A stretch of 64,000 nucleotides of DNA from Falsiroseomonas ponticola (GTDB lineage: Bacteria > Pseudomonadota > Alphaproteobacteria > Acetobacterales > Acetobacteraceae). Positions within the stretch are counted from its first letter, which is position 1; each line of letters begins with the position of its first letter. The DNA lies in the NCBI RefSeq assembly GCF_016805305.1, contig NZ_JAERQN010000007.1:186001-250000 (forward strand), read 5' to 3'. Made by a program: the position numbers and the translations under genes. This document shows, piece after piece, positions 15,396-24,020 of the stretch. A model generated the notes under the pieces. The model searched no databases, was not told where the DNA came from, and saw nothing but the letters and a program-made list of their open reading frames with translations.

Positions 15396-16892
15396 CTATT
15401 CGGCGCGCAGCAGGCGCTTCGACTTGGTCCAGCCACGGGCGAGCGCGCGGCAATGGCAGGCGATATGCGGCGCCACCTCATGGCACCAGAGCTTGATCTC
15501 CGCATTCACCTCGCGCAGCCGGGCCGCGGCCTCGTTCGCCTCGGCGGCGAGCTTCGCCTCATCGAGGCCGAGCACCTTCCGGTCCCGCAGCTTCCACTCG
15601 CCGGCGATCATGACATCGACGACGGCGGCGCCATCCTCCGTCCAGACCAGCTGATTGGCGGCGTCGTTCAGCGGCGCCCAGTTGATGTGGTCGAGGTCGA
15701 GCAGCACCAGATCCGCCGCGCGCCCGGCTTCCACCACGCCGCCATCGAGCCCCAGCAGCCTGGAGGAACCGGCGGTCGCCAGCCGCACCGTCTCCGCCGT
15801 GCCGAGCCAGTCATCCTCCTCCGCATCCTCCCAGAGGCGGGAGGCGAAGGCGGCGAGGCGCATGGACTCGAACATGTTCTGGTTGTCGGAGGAGGAGGAG
15901 CCATCGGTGCCGAGCCCGACCGTGACGCCCGCCCTGATCGCCTTGCGCGCGGGCGCGATGCCGGAGGCGAGGCGCATATTGGCGCCGGGATTGTGGGAAA
16001 GGCCGCCGCCGCGCCTGGCCAGCAGGTCGAGGTCGCCATCGGTCAGCCAGACGCCATGCGCGACGCTGAACCAATCGCCGACCAGGCCGAGCCGGTCCAT
16101 GTGTTCCAGCAGCGTCGCGCCCTCATAGCGCAGCACGCCGCCGGCATACTGGAAGCGGCTTTCGGCGACATGGGTCTGCATCTTCATGCCGTATTCGGCG
16201 GCGAGTGCGCGGCAGCCCTTCATGAAATCGTCGGTGCAGTGCAGCGGGATGGTCGGCGCGCAGCCCAGCACGATGTTTCGCGAGTTATGCGACCAGGATT
16301 TCGCGGCGCTGGCGATCGCATCCAGGATCTGCTGCGGCGCGGGCATGCGCATGGCCTCGGCCCGGGCGCGCAACTCGGGGGGCAGGGCCTCCGGCAGGCC
16401 AGGCGTGGCCTGGAAGAAGGTGAGGTCGGCCACCATCGGCGCCAGGATCGCCCGCAGCCCCACGGTCGCGTAGGCATCCGCCATGGCGTCCAGGCCCTCG
16501 ACGGTCGGGCAGGGGAATTCGGCCGGCAGGTCGAAGACCGCGGTGCAGCCCTTCTTGAGGTTCTCGACGGCGTTCAGCGCGGTGGAGAGCCACTTGTCCC
16601 GCAGCACGCGGTTGCCGCTGATCCAGGGCGCATGGGCCAGCAGCACGGCCAGGTCCCATTTGTCGCCGGTGCCCTTGGCGATGCCGCCATGGCCATGGGT
16701 GTGGCCATTCACCAGGCCGGGGATGATGAGGCGCTTCGAGGCATCGAAGACCTGCGCGGATTCCACCGCGGTGCCCGGCGGCAGCAGCGCGGCGATGCGG
16801 CCATTCTCCACCAGCACATCGGCGAAGGGGGCGGAGAGGGCGTCGGGCGAGAGGACGCGCGCGCCGGTGAGCAGGGTCTGGGGGGCGGGCAT
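15396..16892 (-). CDS. Amidohydrolase/deaminase of the TRZ/ATZ (chlorohydrolase) type
   Basis: 498 residues from ATG 16892, with a GGAGG-type site just upstream; a start at 16934 would run into the intergenic repeat. Metal ligands are 'NGHTHGHGG' (N-terminal half), 'QTHVAESR', 'VAHGVWLT' and 'GLGTDGSSSSDNQNM'. The family includes cytosine, guanine and triazine deaminases and chlorohydrolases, acting in the cytoplasm. The C-terminal 45 residues are unusually rich in Trp, Cys and His. It sits downstream of two NMT1-like binding-protein genes and upstream of an SDR, so it may deaminate or hydrolyse the imported solute. Confidence 0.85.
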   Translation of the reverse strand: MPAPQTLLTGARVLSPDALSAPFADVLVENGRIAALLPPGTAVESAQVFDASKRLIIPGLVNGHTHGHGGIAKGTGDKWDLAVLLAHAPWISGNRVLRDKWLSTALNAVENLKKGCTAVFDLPAEFPCPTVEGLDAMADAYATVGLRAILAPMVADLTFFQATPGLPEALPPELRARAEAMRMPAPQQILDAIASAAKSWSHNSRNIVLGCAPTIPLHCTDDFMKGCRALAAEYGMKMQTHVAESRFQYAGGVLRYEGATLLEHMDRLGLVGDWFSVAHGVWLTDGDLDLLARRGGGLSHNPGANMRLASGIAPARKAIRAGVTVGLGTDGSSSSDNQNMFESMRLAAFASRLWEDAEEDDWLGTAETVRLATAGSSRLLGLDGGVVEAGRAADLVLLDLDHINWAPLNDAANQLVWTEDGAAVVDVMIAGEWKLRDRKVLGLDEAKLAAEANEAAARLREVNAEIKLWCHEVAPHIACHCRALARGWTKSKRLLRAE

Positions 16893-16926
16893 GGGAGGGT
16901 CCTCCGGGGTGGGAGGGGTGGGCGTT

Positions 16927-17022
16927 ACCCCCACCCCGACCCTCCCCCGGAAGCCCGGGGGAGGGGGATTGGCGCGACGGGCTCCCTCCCCCGCGCTTGC
17001 GGGGAGGGGTTGGGGTGGGGGT
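16927..17022. repeat. REP-like palindromic intergenic element
   Basis: Outer arms of about 22 bases (16927-16948, C-rich; 17001-17022, G-rich) are near-perfect inverted copies. Inside lie two GC hairpins, 16941-16967 around GGAAGCCC and about 16983-17009 around CGCTTGCG. The whole 96 bases can fold as a cruciform. It fills the spacer between the NMT1-like gene and the amidohydrolase gene, both leftward. The layout is that of dispersed REP/BIME-type repeats of high-GC proteobacteria, but only one copy is in this window. Confidence 0.75.
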
Positions 17023-17032
17023 CTGCGCGCCC

Positions 17033-18058
17033 TTACAGCCGCCGCTCGGAAGCCGGCGGCAGGTAGCGGTCGGTGAACATGGTGCTGGCGGCGGGCGGGT
17101 TGGCGACGCCCAGCGCCTCCGCATTCACCGTCACCAGCTGCTGCGCGCGGGCCATGTCCACATGGCCGAGGCCGTGCTGGCGGCTGTTCGGCGTGATGAT
17201 GGAGCGGTCGCGCGTCATGGCGAAGCGGCGGGCTTCCAGCGCCTCGTCGAACAGCGGCTCGCGGCGCTTGAGGCTGGCCATGCCGCCGGGCACGTCGTTG
17301 AGCAGCGCCTTCAGGCCATCGATCGAGGCCTTGACGAAGCGGGAGGCGACTTCCCCGTTCCGCTCAAGCCACTCCGCCCGGCAGAAGACGCCCGAGCCAT
17401 AGAGGTCGAGGCCATGCTCGGCATAGGGCCAGGAGAGGATCTGATCCTCCGGGATGCCGAGGCCGACCAGGTTGAAGTGGACGGTGAAGAGGAAGCCCGT
17501 GACGGCATCCACCTGCCCCGTGCGCAGCATCGTGTCGCGCAGGTTCGCGGCCATGGAGGTCCAGCGCACGCGGCTGGCATCGATGCCGGCGACGCGGGAG
17601 AAGGCGGGGAAGAGCAGGCGGGAGCCCTCGCCCTCCGGCGCGCCGAGGTTCTTGCCGACGACGTCCTGCGGCTTCTCGATGCCCCGCCCGCGCATGGTGA
17701 CGATGGCCGCCGCCGTGCGGTCGAAGACGGGGTAGAGCATGACCAGGCGGCTGTTCGGGTTCTCCGCATTGAACTTCACCGCGCCGGAGAAATCCGCGAA
17801 GCCGATGTCATAGGCGCCGGAGCCGACCTTCACGAGGGCGTCGCCGGAGCCGAAGCCGCGGTCCATGCGGACGGCCAGCTGTTCGCGGCGGAAGATGCCG
17901 CGATCCTCGGCCAGCGACCACATGCCGTGGTTGCCCTGCAGCGCCCAGTCGAGGGTGAAGCGCACGGCGGATTGCGCCGCGGCGGTGCGGATGGTGGGCA
18001 GCGACAGGGCCGCGCCGGCGGCGGTGGCCAGAAGGGTGCGGCGGTTCAGGCTGGTCAT
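17033..18058 (-). CDS. NMT1/THI5-like ABC substrate-binding protein (nitrate/sulfonate/pyrimidine-precursor type)
   Basis: 341 residues from ATG 18058; the frame open further upstream lies in the preceding gene. Twin-arginine-like leader 'NRRTLLATAAGAALSLP' ends near 'AAAQ'. The mature part shows the NMT1 pattern: 'FTLDWALQGNHGMWSLAEDRGIF', 'VKVGSGAYDIGFADFSGAVKF', 'VVGKNLGAPEGEGSRLLFPAF'. Family members bind hydroxymethylpyrimidine, taurine, sulfonates or similar. It is a paralogue of the next gene upstream with the same order of motifs. No permease or ATPase is linked. Confidence 0.85.
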   Translation of the reverse strand: MTSLNRRTLLATAAGAALSLPTIRTAAAQSAVRFTLDWALQGNHGMWSLAEDRGIFRREQLAVRMDRGFGSGDALVKVGSGAYDIGFADFSGAVKFNAENPNSRLVMLYPVFDRTAAAIVTMRGRGIEKPQDVVGKNLGAPEGEGSRLLFPAFSRVAGIDASRVRWTSMAANLRDTMLRTGQVDAVTGFLFTVHFNLVGLGIPEDQILSWPYAEHGLDLYGSGVFCRAEWLERNGEVASRFVKASIDGLKALLNDVPGGMASLKRREPLFDEALEARRFAMTRDRSIITPNSRQHGLGHVDMARAQQLVTVNAEALGVANPPAASTMFTDRYLPPASERRL

Positions 18059-18086
18059 GGTCTTCGGTCTTTCCTCGGGACTGGCG

Positions 18087-19103
18087 TTACTGGATGCGCC
18101 GCGCTTCGGCGGCGGGCAGGAAGCGGGTATCCAGGATCTCGGCGGGGGCGGGCACGCGGGGCAGGCCGAAGCCCTGGGCGACGATGCCGATGGCGCGGGC
18201 CAGGCGCTCGGGCTCCACATGGCCGATGCCATTGGCCAGCGCCTCCGGCGTGCGGATCTGGTTGTCGATCACCCATTGCAGGCGTTCGGTCTCCAGCGCC
18301 GGGTCGAGCAGGGCCTCGCGGCGCGCGATGTGCTGCACGGCGGCGCGGGGATCGCGGATGGCCTCCACCCAGCCGCGGGTGATGGCGCGCACCAGCCCGG
18401 CCACCACCTGCGGGCGGCGTTCGGCCATCTCGGTCGAGACCAGGATGGAGTTGGACAGCACATCGACCCCGTGGTCGCCGTAATACATGAAGCGGACATC
18501 CTCGCGCCGCACGCCGAGGCCCTTCAACCCGAACCATACCGTGGAATCGAACCCTGTCACGGCCTCCACATCGCCACGGACCAGCAGCGTCTCCCGCAGC
18601 TGGGGGGTGACGGACTGGAAGTTGACGCGGCTGGCGTCGATGCCCGCCAGGGTGGCGAAGGCGGGGAACAGCCGGAAGCCCGTGTCGTTCTGCGGCGCGC
18701 CGACGCGGCGGCCGGCCAGGTCCTGCGGCCGGGTGACGTTGGCGCGGGCCAGGCTGACCACTGCCATGGGCGGGCGGGTGTAGAGCACCATGGCCGTCAC
18801 CACGCGGCGTTCCGGCTGCCGGGCGGTGAACTCGATCAGCGTGTTGATGTCGCCGAATCCGGCGTCATAGGTCCCGGCGGCGATGCGGCCGATGGGGGCG
18901 GAGGAGCCCTCCCCGGGGTCCATGCGCAGCGTGATGCCTTCCTCGCGGAAGAAGCCGCGATCCTCGGCCAGGAAGAAGGGCGCGTTCGGCCCCTCCAGCC
19001 GCCAGTTGAGGATCATGCGCACGTTCTCCTGCGCCAAGGCGGGCGCCGCGGCGAGGAGGCCGGCGGCCAGCGCCAGGGCGCGGCGTGCGAGGGCTTTGGG
19101 CAT
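18087..19103 (-). CDS. NMT1/THI5-like ABC substrate-binding protein, paralogue
   Basis: 338 residues from ATG 19103 with Sec leader 'ARRALALAAGLLAAAPALAQ'. Same layout as the downstream gene: 'MILNWRLEGPNAPFFLAEDRGFF', 'IAAGTYDAGFGDINTLIEF', 'LAGRRVGAPQNDTGFRLFPAFATLAGIDASRVNFQS'-type segments. The leading tryptophan-containing strand and 'AEDRGFF' are typical of the family. It lies 28 bases upstream of its paralogue, 98 bases downstream of an oxidase gene. The pair probably arose by tandem duplication and may bind different ligands for one unlinked transporter. Confidence 0.85.
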   Translation of the reverse strand: MPKALARRALALAAGLLAAAPALAQENVRMILNWRLEGPNAPFFLAEDRGFFREEGITLRMDPGEGSSAPIGRIAAGTYDAGFGDINTLIEFTARQPERRVVTAMVLYTRPPMAVVSLARANVTRPQDLAGRRVGAPQNDTGFRLFPAFATLAGIDASRVNFQSVTPQLRETLLVRGDVEAVTGFDSTVWFGLKGLGVRREDVRFMYYGDHGVDVLSNSILVSTEMAERRPQVVAGLVRAITRGWVEAIRDPRAAVQHIARREALLDPALETERLQWVIDNQIRTPEALANGIGHVEPERLARAIGIVAQGFGLPRVPAPAEILDTRFLPAAEARRIQ

Positions 19104-19201
19104 GGGCTGCTCCTGTGGCGTGCAGAATCCCACGCCGCGGCACGGAGGTGCGCGGGCGGGACAACGCTTCGCCGCCGTCGTCCGCAAGCCCCGTGCCAGG
19201 A

Positions 19202-20521
19202 TCAGCTCACGCGCCAGCCACTCGCGAAATCCTTCAGCCGGTACCAGCCGGTGACGATCGGCATGAACCAGGGCGTGCCGCTGTAGCCCGGCAGGGTCGG
19301 CATGGGCATGCGGCTGAAGGCGGAGGCGCGGTTGTCGCCCCCCAGCATCATGCGCGCGGCGACGGTGCCGAGATGCGTCATGGTGACGACGCCGCTGCCA
19401 TTGCAGCCGAGTGCGTGATGCATGCCGTCCTGCACGCCGACATGGGGCAGCATGTCGAAGGCGAAGGCGACATTGCCCTTCCAGCCATGGGTGATCCGCA
19501 CGCCCTGCAGCGCCGGCAGCAGATGGGTCATGTGCTTGTGCAGCCAGCGGGCACCCACGCGCGGATCGGTGTCCGACAGCGTCGCCCGGCCGCCGAACAG
19601 CACGCGCGTGCCGTCCGGCGAAGGGCGGAAGTAGTAGAGGATCTTCTTCGTGTCGCCATAGACGCGGCCCTTGGGCAGCACCGCCGCCACGCGGTCCCGG
19701 CCGATCGCCTCCGACGCCACCATGTAGGAGGCGACGGGCACGACGCGGCGGCGATGCCAGGGCAGCGCCTGGCCGGTATAGCCATTGGTCGCGACCATGG
19801 CGTGGCGGGCACGGATGACCCCGGCGCTGGTGGAGACGAGGAAGGTCGCGCCGTCCCGCGCCAGGCCGTTGACCGTGACGCCGCCCACCAGCGTGGCGCC
19901 GGCACGGCGGGCGGCTTCCGCAAGGCCGCGCGTGTAGCGGGCGGGGTGCAGGCTGGCGGCGCGGTGGTTCACCATCCCGCCGTGGTAATGGGGCGTGCCC
20001 AGCTCCTCCGCCAGGCGGGGGCGGGGCAGGATCTCCGCCGTGCCGGGGATGGCCGCGTTCAGCAGGGCGGCGCGCTTCGCCAGCGTCTCCATGGCCGCGG
20101 CGCTGTGGGCGCCGACGAAGCGGCCGCAGCGGGCGTAGTCGCAATCGATCGATTCGCGGGCCAGCAGCGCCTCGAAGGCATCGAAGCTGGCCTCCGCCTC
20201 CTCCACCATCTCGGCCAGCAGGGCGGGGTCCAGGCCCTTCGATACGTCGGATTTGGCGCGGCCCAGGCTGCCAGCGCCGGACAGCGCGCCGCCGTTGCGG
20301 GAGGAGGCGCCCCAGCCGATCGCCTCCCGGTCCAGCACCAGCGGCTTCATCCCGGCGCGCGCCAGTTCCAGCGCGGTGGAGAGGCCGGTGATGCCACCGC
20401 CGATGATGACGGCGTCGGCGTGGTCGGGCAGCGCGGTGACGGTGGGGGAGGGTGGGGCCGCGGCCTCCCACCAATAGGGCGTGGTCTTGAAGCCGGGGGC
20501 GAAGACCGTGTCGTCCGTCAT
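19202..20521 (-). CDS. FAD-dependent amine oxidoreductase (gamma-glutamylputrescine oxidase, PuuB-like)
   Basis: 439 residues. The N terminus 'GFKTTPYWWEAAAPP' and the dinucleotide motif 'VIIGGGITGLSTALELARAGM' are typical of PuuB-like DAO enzymes. 'GWGASSRNGGALSG' is the FAD loop, 'GRFVGAHS' and 'TNGYTGQALP' follow, and 'MLPHVGVQDGMHHALGCNGSGV' closes the FAD site. It should oxidise an amine or secondary amine in the cytoplasm. It overlaps the EamA gene by 4 bases (ATGA). A second member with the same N-terminal and FAD motifs is at 54875-56197. Confidence 0.82.
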   Translation of the reverse strand: MTDDTVFAPGFKTTPYWWEAAAPPSPTVTALPDHADAVIIGGGITGLSTALELARAGMKPLVLDREAIGWGASSRNGGALSGAGSLGRAKSDVSKGLDPALLAEMVEEAEASFDAFEALLARESIDCDYARCGRFVGAHSAAAMETLAKRAALLNAAIPGTAEILPRPRLAEELGTPHYHGGMVNHRAASLHPARYTRGLAEAARRAGATLVGGVTVNGLARDGATFLVSTSAGVIRARHAMVATNGYTGQALPWHRRRVVPVASYMVASEAIGRDRVAAVLPKGRVYGDTKKILYYFRPSPDGTRVLFGGRATLSDTDPRVGARWLHKHMTHLLPALQGVRITHGWKGNVAFAFDMLPHVGVQDGMHHALGCNGSGVVTMTHLGTVAARMMLGGDNRASAFSRMPMPTLPGYSGTPWFMPIVTGWYRLKDFASGWRVS

Positions 20522-21423
20522 GCCGGCCGTCCCGCGCTGCGCGCGAGGTAGAGCGTCGCCGCCACCATGATGAGGGTCCCCCAGACCAGTTCCCAGCCCG
20601 GCCTCTCGGCGAAGGCCAGCATCGCGATCACGGCGGAGGCCGGGATCTGTACGTATTCGATCGGCGCCAGCAGCCCGACAGGCGCGCGCCGCGCGGCCCA
20701 GGAGGCGCAGAAATCCCCGAGGATCGCGAGCACCGACCCCGCCACCAGCATCATCGCCGCGAAGGCCGTGGGCGTCTGCCAGACGAAGGCGGAGACCGGC
20801 CCCCAGACGATGACGGAGGCCAGCGCATACCAGGCGACCACGCGGGCCGGCGGCTCGGTGCTCGACAGGGTCTTCACCGCGATCAGCACCAGCGCACCCG
20901 TCAGCCCGCCCAGCAGCGCGGCCAGCGTGCCGGCCGAGACCTCACCCTGGAAGCCACTCTGGCCGCCGGCGATGACCAGCACCCCCGTGAAGCCGATGGC
21001 GGCCGCGATGGCGCGGTCCCAGCCCACCTTCTCCCCCAGCAGGAGAAAGGCCAGCGGCAGGGCCCAGAGCGGGCGCGCATGCATGATGGCCACCGCATCG
21101 GCCAGCGGCAGCCAGAGGATGGCCAGCATATGGACCATGAAGCCCACCAGCCCGGCGGCGCAGCGGAAGAGATGCGCACCCGGCCGGCGCGTGTGCAGCG
21201 CGGAAGGCCCGGCCCGCAGCAGCCAGGGCAGCATGACGAGGGTGGTGAAGAGGCCGCGCGCGAAGGGGACGAGGGGGACCGGCAGCCCATCCTGCATGGC
21301 GGCGCGGAAGCAGGCGCCCATGGCCGCGAAGGACAGGCAGCAGGCCAGCATCAGGCCCATGCCCGCCAGCAGCCGCCGCGTCTCGCTTGATTGTTCGCCT
21401 TGCGGCGCGGTCCCGGCGTCCAT
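20518..21423 (-). CDS. EamA/DMT-family membrane transporter
   Basis: 301 residues with about ten hydrophobic spans and two EamA repeats. 'CCLSFAAMGACFRAAM' opens repeat one and 'LGGLTGALVLIAVKTLSS' repeat two; glycine- and proline-rich loops such as 'LLGEKVGWDRAIAAAIGFTGVL' end each half. DMT exporters move metabolites or amino acids out of the cell. It is first in the leftward cluster, coupled by a 4-base overlap to a PuuB-like oxidase, so it may export or import that enzyme's substrate or product. The substrate is unknown. Confidence 0.85.
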   Translation of the reverse strand: MDAGTAPQGEQSSETRRLLAGMGLMLACCLSFAAMGACFRAAMQDGLPVPLVPFARGLFTTLVMLPWLLRAGPSALHTRRPGAHLFRCAAGLVGFMVHMLAILWLPLADAVAIMHARPLWALPLAFLLLGEKVGWDRAIAAAIGFTGVLVIAGGQSGFQGEVSAGTLAALLGGLTGALVLIAVKTLSSTEPPARVVAWYALASVIVWGPVSAFVWQTPTAFAAMMLVAGSVLAILGDFCASWAARRAPVGLLAPIEYVQIPASAVIAMLAFAERPGWELVWGTLIMVAATLYLARSAGRPA

Positions 21424-21501
21424 CCCGCGGGGAGGCTAGGCCCTGGGGAGGGCCAGGGAAAGGTGGGGGGCGGTTCGGCCGGCCACCCCCCTCCGGCGCA
21501 C

Positions 21502-21693
21502 CTAGCGGCGGTCGGCGGCCAGCTCCGCCTCCAGCTCCTTGATCCGCGCCACCAGGGTGGTGCGGAGGGATGCGGAGGCCGTGGGCTTCATGCCGGCCAG
21601 GGTTTCCTTGAGCTCCGCCAGCAGGCGCTTCTTCTCCTGCGGGCTGCGGCGGATGGGGCGGTTGTCGGAGAACTGGCCCTCATGCGATCGCAT
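21502..21693 (-). CDS. Small conserved-looking hypothetical protein, 63 residues
   Basis: Started at ATG 21693; the open frame continues upstream but with little protein-like sequence. The product is charged and helical: 'RRSPQEKKRLLAELKETLAGM' then 'LRTTLVARIKELEAELAADRR', suggesting a short coiled coil. It has no membrane span or cysteine. Codon bias fits the neighbours. It stands alone between the EamA gene and the rightward transport operon. I do not recognise a family. Confidence 0.55.
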   Translation of the reverse strand: MRSHEGQFSDNRPIRRSPQEKKRLLAELKETLAGMKPTASASLRTTLVARIKELEAELAADRR

Positions 21694-21813
21694 CGGCGTG
21701 TCCTTCCCGGGCTGTTGTTGAGCGCACGGGTTAGGGGGGAGCCGCGGCGCCGTCAACGCGGGCAGGGGGTGCCCGGCCTGCATGCAAGTCGTGTCCAGGG
21801 TCGTGCCGGATGT

Positions 21814-21823
21814 TGTCCGGACA
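21814..21823. promoter_or_regulatory. TGTCCGGACA palindrome upstream of the large transport/catabolic operon
   Basis: A perfect 10-base palindrome, flanked as GT-TGTCCGGACA-GC, 85 bases before the first gene at 21909. Just downstream lies a possible weak promoter (TTGCCT at 21826, AGATAT near 21850). The same palindrome occurs upstream of the Bug gene at 52294. Confidence 0.4.
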
Positions 21824-21908
21824 GCTTGCCTGAAACGCCGGGGCGGCGCAGATATCACGCCGCGCGGGGTGCCGCGTGACAGGGAAAGACCTCCGGGGAA
21901 CCAACGCA

Positions 21909-23138
21909 ATGCCGAACACGATCCTCCAAGGCGTGACGCCGTCCCGCCGCGCCCTGATGCTCGGTGCCGCCGGCGCCCTGGCGGCGCCCGGCGTGCTGCG
22001 CGCGCAGCCCGCGCCGATCAAGCTCGGCATCCTGCAGCCCGTGACGGGCGCGCTGGCGCAGGATGGCGAATACGGCCGCATCGGCGCCGAGCTCGCGATC
22101 CAGGAGCTGAATGCGACGGGTGGCATCAAGGCGCTGGGCGGCGCGCAAATCCAGATGGTCTTCGGCGATGCGCGGTCCAACCCGGAAGGCGGCACGGCCG
22201 AGGTGGAGCGCATGCAGGCGGAGGGCGTGGTCGCCATCGTCGGCGGCTTCGCCAGCCCGATCTGCCTGGCGGCCAGCCAGGCGGCCTCCCGCTACGACCT
22301 TCCCTACATCGTCGATGTCGGCGTCAGCGACCAGATCGTCTCCCGCGGCCTGCGCAACACCTTCCGCTTCAGCCCGGGGGCGGCCAGCATCACCCGCACC
22401 GCGCTCGACAACCTGGTCAAGCTGAACGACGCCGCCGGCAAGCCGGCCAGGACGGTCGTGCTGGTGCATGAGGACGGGCTGTTCGGCACCGGTGCGGCGC
22501 GCACCATGCAGGCGGAACTGCCGCCGCGCGGCTTCGAGATCCTGGAGACGATCAGCCACCCGTCCCCGGCGCGGGACATGTCCAACATCGCGCTGCGCAT
22601 CCGCAGCCTGAACCCGGACCTGATCATCCCGTCCAGCTACTACAGCGAATTCGTGCTGCTGAGCCGCACGCTGCAGCAGCGCCGCATCCGCCCGAAGGGC
22701 ATCTACGCCATCCTGAACGGCGCTGCCTCCAACTACCGCTTCGTGCGCGAATTCCCGGAAGCCGCGAACCTGGTGATGGACGTCAACCACTGGGCCGATC
22801 CGCGCAAGCCGAAGACGGCGGAGCTGCGCCGGACCGTGGAGGCGCAGAACCGCTTCTGGCTGTTCAACGTGCCGATGAACTACTCCGCCGTGATGCTGGT
22901 GGCCGATGCGCTGGAGCGCGCGGGCCGCGCCGACCGCAACGCGGTGATCGAGGCGCTGGCCCGCACCGATGGCAGCTTCACCCGCCACATCATGCCCTAT
23001 GGCCCGACGAACTTCGTCAATGGCCAGAACCAGGCGGGCCAGGCGGTGAACACGCAGATCCAGAACAACGACGTGAAGGTCATCTTCCCGACCGAGTTCG
23101 CCGACGCCCAGCCGATCTTCCCCTGGCCGGCCGGGTGA
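21909..23138 (+). CDS. Branched-chain-amino-acid-type ABC substrate-binding protein (LivJ/K family)
   Basis: 409 residues from ATG 21909, leader 'SRRALMLGAAGALAAPG' twin-arginine-like. Type I periplasmic-binding fold: 'IKLGILQPVTGALAQDGEYGR', 'GAELAIQELNATGG', 'VVAIVGGFASPICLAASQAA', 'YIVDVGVSDQIVSRGLRNTFR', 'PDLIIPSSYYSEFVLLSR'. It is the first gene of an ABC operon, 3 bases before the permease. Many relatives bind aromatic acids, amides or urea rather than leucine, and the enzymes downstream suggest a cyclic amide or heterocycle. Confidence 0.9.
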   Translation: MPNTILQGVTPSRRALMLGAAGALAAPGVLRAQPAPIKLGILQPVTGALAQDGEYGRIGAELAIQELNATGGIKALGGAQIQMVFGDARSNPEGGTAEVERMQAEGVVAIVGGFASPICLAASQAASRYDLPYIVDVGVSDQIVSRGLRNTFRFSPGAASITRTALDNLVKLNDAAGKPARTVVLVHEDGLFGTGAARTMQAELPPRGFEILETISHPSPARDMSNIALRIRSLNPDLIIPSSYYSEFVLLSRTLQQRRIRPKGIYAILNGAASNYRFVREFPEAANLVMDVNHWADPRKPKTAELRRTVEAQNRFWLFNVPMNYSAVMLVADALERAGRADRNAVIEALARTDGSFTRHIMPYGPTNFVNGQNQAGQAVNTQIQNNDVKVIFPTEFADAQPIFPWPAG

Positions 23139-23141
23139 CCG

Positions 23142-24020
23142 TTGAACTCCTTCCCAGTTGAGATCGTGATGGAGGCCGTGGCGAACGGCCTCCTCACCGG
23201 GGCGGTGTACGGGCTGGTCGCGCTCGGCCTCACGCTCGTCTATGGCGTGCTGCACATCATCAACTTCGCCCATGGCGCGCTGCTGACCATGGCGATGTAT
23301 GCGGCCTGGGTGGCATGGTCGGTCTTCGGGCTCGATCCCTATGTGGCGATCCTGCCGCTGGTGCCGATCTTCTTCGCGGTCGGCTACCTGCTGCAGCGCT
23401 TCATCATCATGCCGGCCAGCCAGGGCGATGACAGCAACATCCTGCTGGTGACGCTGGGCCTTTCGATCGTGCTGGAGAACGCGATGCTCGCGATCTTCCG
23501 GTCCGACACCCTCTCCGTGCAGGTGCCCTATGCGATGGAGGTGATCGAGGCCGGGCCCATGCTGCTCTCCTTCCCCCGCGTCGTCGGCTTCGGCGTGACG
23601 CTGGCGGTGGCGGTGGTGCTGTTCATCGTGCTGACGCGCACCGATACGGGGCGCGCGATGCGCGCCGTGGCGAAGGAGAGGACGGGCGCGGCGCTGGTCG
23701 GCATCGATGTGCGCCACGTCTATGCCGTGACCTTCGCCATCGGCTGCGCCTGCCTGGCGATTTCCGCCTGCCTGCTGCTGCCTTCCTTCTATGTGAACCC
23801 GCGCGTGGGCAATGCCTTCGTGCTGGTGGCCTTCACCATCGTCGTGCTGGGCGGCATGGGCAGCGTGCCGGGCGCGCTGCTGGGCGGCCTCTTCATCGGC
23901 GTGGTGGAGAGCCTGTCCGGCCTCTATTTCGGTGACAGCCTCGGGCAGCTCGGCATCTTCGTGATCTTCATCCTGGTGCTGCTGTTCCGGCCCACCGGCC
24001 TGTTCGGGGCGCGCGCGTGA
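23142..24020 (+). CDS. livH: Branched-chain-type ABC permease LivH
   Basis: 292 residues if the TTG at 23142 is used; ATG 23169 is an alternative that still keeps the first span. About eight membrane spans with 'GAVYGLVALGLTLVYGVLHIINFAHG' near the N terminus and the coupling-helix region 'GRAMRAVAKERTGAALVGID' around residue 175. It forms the inner-membrane channel with LivM. It lies 3 bases after the binding-protein gene and overlaps livM by 4 bases. Confidence 0.92.
   Translation: MNSFPVEIVMEAVANGLLTGAVYGLVALGLTLVYGVLHIINFAHGALLTMAMYAAWVAWSVFGLDPYVAILPLVPIFFAVGYLLQRFIIMPASQGDDSNILLVTLGLSIVLENAMLAIFRSDTLSVQVPYAMEVIEAGPMLLSFPRVVGFGVTLAVAVVLFIVLTRTDTGRAMRAVAKERTGAALVGIDVRHVYAVTFAIGCACLAISACLLLPSFYVNPRVGNAFVLVAFTIVVLGGMGSVPGALLGGLFIGVVESLSGLYFGDSLGQLGIFVIFILVLLFRPTGLFGARA

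Noticed and set aside
16927..17022. GC-rich hairpins considered as a tRNA or small RNA gene
   Set aside because: No cloverleaf, anticodon or CCA pattern; the symmetry is that of a palindromic repeat.
19104..20474. Extended lower-strand frame joining the NMT1-like protein to upstream sequence as a 795-residue fusion
   Set aside because: The added part is an out-of-frame reading of the PuuB-like oxidase gene; ATG 19103 gives the normal family length and a signal peptide.
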